The position numbers and the translations under genes were made by a program. From positions 1 to 8,537 of the forward strand of contig JAUYIQ010000005.1 of NCBI GenBank assembly GCA_030688205.1: a DNA stretch of 8,537 nucleotides. The letters are read 5' to 3'. Each line of letters opens with the position of its first letter. The stretch's first letter is position 1. This DNA is from Candidatus Curtissbacteria bacterium. GTDB lineage: Bacteria; Patescibacteriota; Microgenomatia; Curtissbacterales; GWA2-41-24. Shown piece after piece: positions 5,688-8,537 of this stretch. Under the pieces are notes generated by a model. The model worked only from the letters and a program-made list of their open reading frames with translations, searched no databases and was not told the DNA's origin.

Positions 5688-6212
5688 CTATTTCAGTTCC
5701 ACTTTCGCTCCTGCTGCTTCTAATTTAGTTTTAGCTTCTTGAGCATTCTCCTTATTAACCCCTTCCAAAACTTGTTTTGGTGGAGCATCAACTAGATCCT
5801 TTGCTTCTTTAAGGCCCAGTGTTGGTACTAGCTCCCGAACAGCTTTGATTACCGAGATTTTGTTTGCGCCGGAATCTGTAAGCATAACATTGAAGGTTGT
5901 TTGTTCACTTACGCCTTCGTCACCACCAGCAGCTGCTGCCGGGGCTGCTCCGGCTGCGCCGGACATCATAGGAGCTGCCGATACACCAAATTTTTCCTCC
6001 AGAGCTTTAACAAGTTGTGAAAGTTCCAAAACAGAAAGTTTTTCTATCTGTTCGATAAGTTTTTCCAGATTAGCGCTGATTTTAGCTGATTTAACTGATT
6101 CTGCTTTTTCCTCAGATTTTGCTTCCTCAGATGGAGCAGAGGTTTCCTCGACCTTTGGCTCATTTGTACCCTCTGTTCCTTTTGATTCTTCTTGTTGTTG
6201 ATCGTCTGCCAT
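5688..6212 (-). CDS. rplL: ribosomal protein L7/L12 with acidic N-terminal extension
   Basis: Stalk protein of the 50S subunit, binding L10 as dimers and recruiting translational GTPases. Parts in order: a Glu/Ser/Lys-rich extension (about 1-45), the dimerisation domain (about 47-80, LEKLIEQIEKLSVLELSQLV), an Ala/Gly hinge (about 84-98), and the C-terminal factor-binding domain (about 105-174, with KISVIKAVRELVPTLGLKEAKDLVD). At 174 residues it exceeds the usual 120-130 because of the extension. I chose ATG 6212, not the GTG at 6221, because AAAGGAG at 6223-6229 is 10 bases from the ATG but only one base from the GTG. It lies five bases after rplJ in the same operon. The extension shares an ordered set of short motifs with the L1 extension. 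Its 3' end is duplicated downstream. Confidence 0.96.
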   Translation of the reverse strand: MADDQQQEESKGTEGTNEPKVEETSAPSEEAKSEEKAESVKSAKISANLEKLIEQIEKLSVLELSQLVKALEEKFGVSAAPMMSGAAGAAPAAAAGGDEGVSEQTTFNVMLTDSGANKISVIKAVRELVPTLGLKEAKDLVDAPPKQVLEGVNKENAQEAKTKLEAAGAKVELK

Positions 6213-6217
6213 ATATA

Positions 6218-6769
6218 TCACACTCCTTTCTTTGCGACTTGATCCAGTATTGATACCAGATTTCTAATGTTGGCGGACAGGACCTGCACGAATCCATAGA
6301 TTGGCGAAGAGAGACTGCCAACCAGTTTTGCGTGAAGTTCCGGGCGTGAAGGAATTTTCGAAAGAGCTTCTACTTGCGCGGTATCCATAAAGTCGCGACC
6401 GAAAAACCCAAATTTGAATTTTGGAATACCTGTGACTTTTGCAGCTTCGGCTACTGCTTTGGTTGGTGCGACCTCATCGTCATAGGAAAATATTGTAGCT
6501 GTCGGACCTTCGAACTTTGAACTTTGTTTTTCCTTAGCGGGAATATCGAACTTCAAACTTTCAAGAACCCGTTTCATTAAAGTATTTTTGGTGACAAGCA
6601 TTTCGCCCCCTGCGTCTTTTATTTTTGCGCGGAGGTCGGAAATTTGGTTAACAGTTAAACCATGGTAATCGGCAAAAACCAGGGTTTTGCTCCTTGCGAC
6701 TTTTTCGCCTAAGGATTTAACGGTACTTTCCTTGATTTCGCGTGCTGTTATGGTTTTTTGCTTTTTCAT
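6218..6769 (-). CDS. rplJ: ribosomal protein L10
   Basis: L10 anchors the L7/L12 dimers to 23S rRNA at the base of the stalk and, in many bacteria, represses its own operon by binding the leader mRNA. The 183-residue protein has the usual N-terminal RNA-binding part (LVFADYHGLTVNQISDLR at about 31-48, VTKNTLMKRVL near 59-69) and C-terminal helices for L7/L12 (IYGFVQVLSANIRNLVSILDQV, 157-178). ATG 6769 gives a normal N-terminus; no clear Shine-Dalgarno precedes it. A stem TTGAAAAA/TTTTTCAA (6802-6831) lies about 30 bases upstream and might affect ribosome access. The gene is preceded by its own promoter, an L10-leader-type RNA and an attenuator, and is followed five bases later by rplL. Confidence 0.96.
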   Translation of the reverse strand: MKKQKTITAREIKESTVKSLGEKVARSKTLVFADYHGLTVNQISDLRAKIKDAGGEMLVTKNTLMKRVLESLKFDIPAKEKQSSKFEGPTATIFSYDDEVAPTKAVAEAAKVTGIPKFKFGFFGRDFMDTAQVEALSKIPSRPELHAKLVGSLSSPIYGFVQVLSANIRNLVSILDQVAKKGV

Positions 6770-6978
6770 TCTGTTATTTAGTTTTTCGCTCGGTCCGAAT
6801 TTTGAAAAAACGTTCGATTAATCTTTTTCAAGATTATGAAATGATTTCCCCAACCTCACTCAGGCCTTCGCTCGCCAAAACTATTAGGGTAGTTCGTATG
6901 TCGTATTGGGCTCGCTTCGTCATGTTTTTCAAAATCCTACCCTCGCGAAAATAAAATTGACGTTTAAACAAAGTTTCC

Positions 6979-7003
6979 AAAGAAAAAGCGTGAATCCTCA
7001 CGC
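6979..7003 (-). terminator. attenuator-like intrinsic terminator in the rplJ leader
   Basis: On the minus strand GCGTGA (7003-6998 side) pairs with TCACGC (6993-6988) around a four-base loop and is followed by TTTTTCTTT (6987-6979). It lies upstream of rplJ and downstream of its promoter, so it would have to be read through for rplJL expression. GTGAA at 6990-6994 could instead pair with TTCAC at 7021-7025, a possible competing structure. Confidence 0.6.
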
Positions 7004-7004
7004 T

Positions 7005-7075
7005 CAGGAGAAAGATAGCTTTCACTCCTGCGTAGGTTTATTAAGTGGTTCGAGTTAGTTCACCACCCCTACGGT
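7005..7075 (-). promoter_or_regulatory. L10-leader-type RNA element for rplJL autoregulation
   Basis: The minus-strand RNA folds as CGTAGG (7068-7073) with CCTACG (7031-7036) enclosing GTGGT (7062-7066) with ACCAC (7045-7049), followed directly by CAGGAG/CTCCTG (7025-7030 with 7005-7010). The position between a strong promoter and rplJ, and the nested stems followed by the CCTACGCAGGAG run, fit the known ribosomal L10 leader, which is bound by the L10-L7/L12 complex to repress synthesis. I identify it by pattern; no covariance model was run. Confidence 0.7.
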
Positions 7076-7091
7076 CTTTGGACTTGTGAGA

Positions 7092-7121
7092 AATATATCA
7101 ACTTATATGAAGCTGTGTCAA
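7092..7121 (-). promoter_or_regulatory. rplJL promoter
   Basis: On the minus strand, a perfect TTGACA (7121-7116) is followed after 18 bp by TATATT (7097-7092). The predicted start near 7085 gives a leader of about 315 bases before rplJ. It begins right after the terminator at 7143-7183. Confidence 0.75.
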
Positions 7122-7142
7122 GAATGAGCTAATTATTAAAAG

Positions 7143-7183
7143 AAAAAAAGCTCCGGAAGCAAATTGCTTTTTGGAGCTTTTTT
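7143..7183 (-). terminator. strong intrinsic terminator after the acidic small ORF
   Basis: GCTCC (7150-7154) pairs with GGAGC (7173-7177), and AAGCA (7157-7161) with TGCTT (7165-7169), flanked by A-runs and T-runs that extend the stem. Seven As at 7143-7149 give a T-run on the minus transcript; a T-run on the plus side means it could act in both directions. It ends the transcription unit begun near 7483. Confidence 0.85.
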
Positions 7184-7203
7184 AATTTTGGAATCCTTTG
7201 TTT

Positions 7204-7293
7204 CTACTCAGCTTTGTCTTCTTCTTCCTTTTCTTCCTCGTCTTTGTCTTCTTCCTCTTCTCCGTCTGTTGTCTTTGTGTCGTCATCGATCAT
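7204..7293 (-). CDS. 29-residue hyperacidic small protein, function unknown
   Basis: The ORF runs from ATG (7293-7291) to TAG (7206-7204). The peptide starts MIDDDTKTTDG and continues as mixed Glu, Asp and Lys; 18 of 29 residues are acidic and four are Lys, so the net charge is near -14. An extended Shine-Dalgarno, AAGGTGGTGA (7302-7311), differs by one base from full anti-SD complementarity and sits 8 bases before the ATG, the best ribosome site in the window. It is bracketed by its own predicted promoter (7490-7519) and a strong terminator, between rplA and rplJ. It matches no family I recognise. It may be a real microprotein, for example a partner of basic ribosomal proteins, or a translated leader. 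The low-complexity GA-rich coding sequence means chance cannot be excluded. Confidence 0.55.
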   Translation of the reverse strand: MIDDDTKTTDGEEEEDKDEEEKEEEDKAE

Positions 7294-7301
7294 TATTTTA
7301 G

Positions 7302-7311
7302 TCACCACCTT
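7302..7311 (-). promoter_or_regulatory. extended Shine-Dalgarno of the acidic small ORF
   Basis: AAGGTGGTGA matches the ideal AAGGAGGTGA at nine of ten positions and lies eight bases upstream of the ATG at 7293. It is the main reason to treat the small ORF as translated. Confidence 0.7.
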
Positions 7312-7346
7312 CCTTTATATTTTTATATTGCCTTTTTTCCGCGCCA

Positions 7347-7363
7347 AAAATCTTTAAGATTTT
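7347..7363. repeat. short palindrome downstream of the structured RNA
   Basis: AAAATCTT (7347-7354) and AAGATTTT (7356-7363) are complementary with a single base between them. It sits between the structured RNA and the small-ORF ribosome site; its role is unclear. Confidence 0.5.
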
Positions 7364-7370
7364 GAGCAGT

Positions 7371-7479
7371 GGGGATACAGGCCCCGTTAGAAGTATCGTC
7401 TTCAAACGGTATTATTTTTTACAACTTACCTTTCCGTTAGTATCTTGTTTTCTTTACGATTACAGACTTCTAACGGGGC
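7371..7479 (-). ncRNA. structured leader RNA of unknown class between rplA and rplJ
   Basis: GCCCCGTTAGAAGT (7381-7394) and ACTTCTAACGGGGC (7466-7479) are perfect 14-bp complements 71 bases apart, extended inward by ATCGT (7395-7399) with ACGAT (7456-7460). Inside, AACGG (7405-7409) can pair with CCGTT (7434-7438). CCGTTAG occurs both in the outer stem (7384-7390) and at 7434-7440, so CTAACGG at 7470-7476 has two possible partners, and GGGG at 7371-7374 can compete for CCCC at 7382-7385. A predicted promoter would start the RNA near 7483, right at the stem base. It is not a tRNA and I recognise no known riboswitch. Confidence 0.55.
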
Positions 7480-7489
7480 AGGCATGGGA

Positions 7490-7519
7490 AAGGTAGCAAA
7501 ACGACTGCGTCTTTGTCAA
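7490..7519 (-). promoter_or_regulatory. promoter of the structured-RNA/small-ORF unit
   Basis: On the minus strand, a perfect TTGACA (7519-7514) is followed after 18 bp by TACCTT (7495-7490), a weak -10 box. The predicted start is near 7483, four bases before the 14-bp stem. The 11 bases CATTCTTGACA are identical to those at the rplJL promoter (7116-7126), with the same spacer length. Confidence 0.5.
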
Positions 7520-7534
7520 GAATGCAAAAAAGCA

Positions 7535-8458
7535 CTACTTTTGGATTGAGGTGATGTCTAATTTGATTGCGGGGGACATTGTTGATTTCAAAATAGCCTT
7601 TTGGATTTTTGCCGGACCGATGGCAAAAATTAAGGCATTAAGGTTTTCTTCTATTTGGTTTGGTTTAAAAGAAAGCTTGCCGATTTTGGTGTGAAGAATT
7701 GGAGCGGTTGGGTCTGTTCTGAACTCGGTGCCCTCAACATCTTTTGTGCCCTCAATTACTTTTGTAACATTATCCGTAATAGTCCCATTTTTAGGGTTTG
7801 GCATCATGCCGGCCGGGCCTAGAATCTTTGCGACTTTTGCCAGTTGAGGCATGAATTTTGGGGAAGCAATAACAACGTCAAAATCTTTTTTTGGCTTAAG
7901 TTTTCCCGATTCTATATCGCCAAGAGTTTTATCATCGGCCCATATTAGCCGTTGATCGTTTATGGTTGATGGTTTTTCGGAAAACACGAGGAACTTCTTT
8001 TCTTTGACTTTTCCGGCCACAGCGTGTGGGAAGTTAACATTGGCTTTGACGTTTTTGTCGGTGACGTTTATATGAAGTTCTACGGATGAGTCAAATTTGA
8101 CAAAGGAGGTCTTGTATAAAAGATCAATTGCGTCTTTTGGTGAGTAGTTTTGGTTTTTATCAATGGACTTAGTTGCTTTAAGATAATTCATACCCATGTG
8201 GTGAGTAGATTCTTTTGCAGTTGGTTTTGCAGGCTTTGGTGATTTTCTAGGGGAGGGTTCAGATGGAGCAGATGATGCAGAAGGGACAGAAGTAGTAATT
8301 TGCTCAGCAGAAGATTCTTCGACTTTTGACTTGTCTGTACCTTTTGATTCCTTTGCCGCCCTTGGTGCGCGTGCTATTTTTTCGGCCCGCTTTCCGGAGG
8401 TCTTAATTTCCTTTTCGTCGCTTGATAGGTCGATTACTTTAATGCGAGTGGTACCCAT
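7535..8458 (-). CDS. rplA: ribosomal protein L1 with long N-terminal extension
   Basis: L1 forms the mobile L1 stalk at the tRNA exit side of the 50S subunit and often represses its own operon by binding mRNA. The conserved core starts near residue 88 (MGMNYLKATKSID) and includes the signature KILGPAGMMPNPKNGTIT at 221-238. Residues 1-87 are an extension: a basic, charged start (IKVIDLSSDEKEIKT) and then a Ser/Pro/Lys-rich low-complexity segment, bringing the length to 307 against about 230 usually. The start is fixed by position: ATG 8458 overlaps the rplK stop as TAATG, with GAGGT about 9 bases upstream, so the extension is translated and not an annotation error. The extension shares ESKGT, KVEE and SAPSE in the same order with the L7/L12 extension. 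Confidence 0.95.
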   Translation of the reverse strand: MGTTRIKVIDLSSDEKEIKTSGKRAEKIARAPRAAKESKGTDKSKVEESSAEQITTSVPSASSAPSEPSPRKSPKPAKPTAKESTHHMGMNYLKATKSIDKNQNYSPKDAIDLLYKTSFVKFDSSVELHINVTDKNVKANVNFPHAVAGKVKEKKFLVFSEKPSTINDQRLIWADDKTLGDIESGKLKPKKDFDVVIASPKFMPQLAKVAKILGPAGMMPNPKNGTITDNVTKVIEGTKDVEGTEFRTDPTAPILHTKIGKLSFKPNQIEENLNALIFAIGPAKIQKAILKSTMSPAIKLDITSIQK

Positions 8459-8537
8459 TACTCCGTAACCTCTACGCCCATAGAGCGGGCGGTTCCTTGT
8501 ACTATTTTTATTGCGGCTTCCAGATCCCGCGTATTTA
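8458..8537 (-). CDS. rplK: ribosomal protein L11, C-terminal end only
   Basis: The minus strand enters the window in frame and encodes NTRDLEAAIKIVQGTARSMG followed by VEVTE and TAA. This is the typical end of L11, which binds the GTPase centre of 23S rRNA; the last helix and the GTARSMG motif are characteristic. About 26 residues are visible. The stop overlaps the rplA ATG by one base (TAATG), so rplK and rplA are translationally coupled, as in the standard bacterial arrangement. Confidence 0.93.
   Translation of the reverse strand, partial: NTRDLEAAIKIVQGTARSMGVEVTE

Noticed and set aside
5845..6201. plus-strand 118-codon ORF opposite rplL
   Set aside because: Shadow of the low-complexity rplL coding sequence; Ser/Ala/Phe-rich with no recognisable domain.
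6213..6221. GTG start at 6221 for rplL
   Set aside because: The Shine-Dalgarno at 6223-6229 would be one base away; it is 10 bases from ATG 6212, which also gives a normal MADD-type N-terminus.
6834..6923. 29-codon minus-strand ORF (starts MTKRAQYDIRTTL) in the rplJ leader
   Set aside because: No Shine-Dalgarno, and its bases overlap a possible leader stem (AGGGTAG 6886-6892 with CTACCCT 6937-6943). It is kept only as a remote possibility of a leader peptide.
7371..7479. tRNA or tmRNA
   Set aside because: The paired ends are 14 bp, too long for an acceptor stem. There is no T-loop GTTC-type sequence before the 3' arm and no tag ORF ending in Ala-Ala.

Overview
The window looks like a chromosomal segment of a small-genome bacterium of the Candidate Phyla Radiation (Patescibacteria). 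This is inferred from the AT-rich, tightly packed genes, and from ribosomal proteins L1 and L7/L12 that carry long low-complexity N-terminal extensions. TGA is used as a stop (galT, rplJ), so the code is standard and the TGA-recoding lineages (Gracilibacteria, Absconditabacteria) are excluded. I cannot fix the lineage more closely from sequence alone.

Left part (1-3468, + strand): the 3' part of a WecG/TagA/CpsF-family glycosyltransferase with an in-frame 21-bp tandem repeat; a 565-bp AT-rich stretch with no convincing gene; then a translationally coupled pair, a GalT-like uridylyltransferase and a phosphomannomutase/phosphoglucomutase. Together these suggest sugar-nucleotide and surface-polysaccharide metabolism. 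The galT promoter is placed so that the transcript would begin at the GTG start codon.

Middle (3521-5531): a minus-strand pair (excisionase/MerR-like helix-turn-helix protein, then an inositol-monophosphatase-family phosphatase with zero spacing) diverges from a plus-strand exported polysaccharide deacetylase.

Right part (5543-8537, - strand): the ribosomal block rplK (3' end only), rplA, rplJ, rplL. Between rplA and rplJ lie two stacked regulatory units. The first has a TTGACA promoter, a structured RNA with a perfect 14-bp long-range stem, a 29-residue hyperacidic ORF behind an extended Shine-Dalgarno, and a strong intrinsic terminator. The second has another TTGACA promoter, an L10-leader-type RNA and an apparent attenuator, leading into rplJ-rplL.

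The most striking observation is at 5543-5688, just past rplL. It holds a second, displaced copy of the rplL 3' end whose differences from the working gene are almost all synonymous, so it came from a diverged homologue rather than a recent local duplication. A large palindrome separates the two tails. This resembles a recombination or integration scar at the 3' end of a ribosomal protein gene. The hyperacidic-ORF unit between rplA and rplJ is the best candidate for an undescribed regulatory system.
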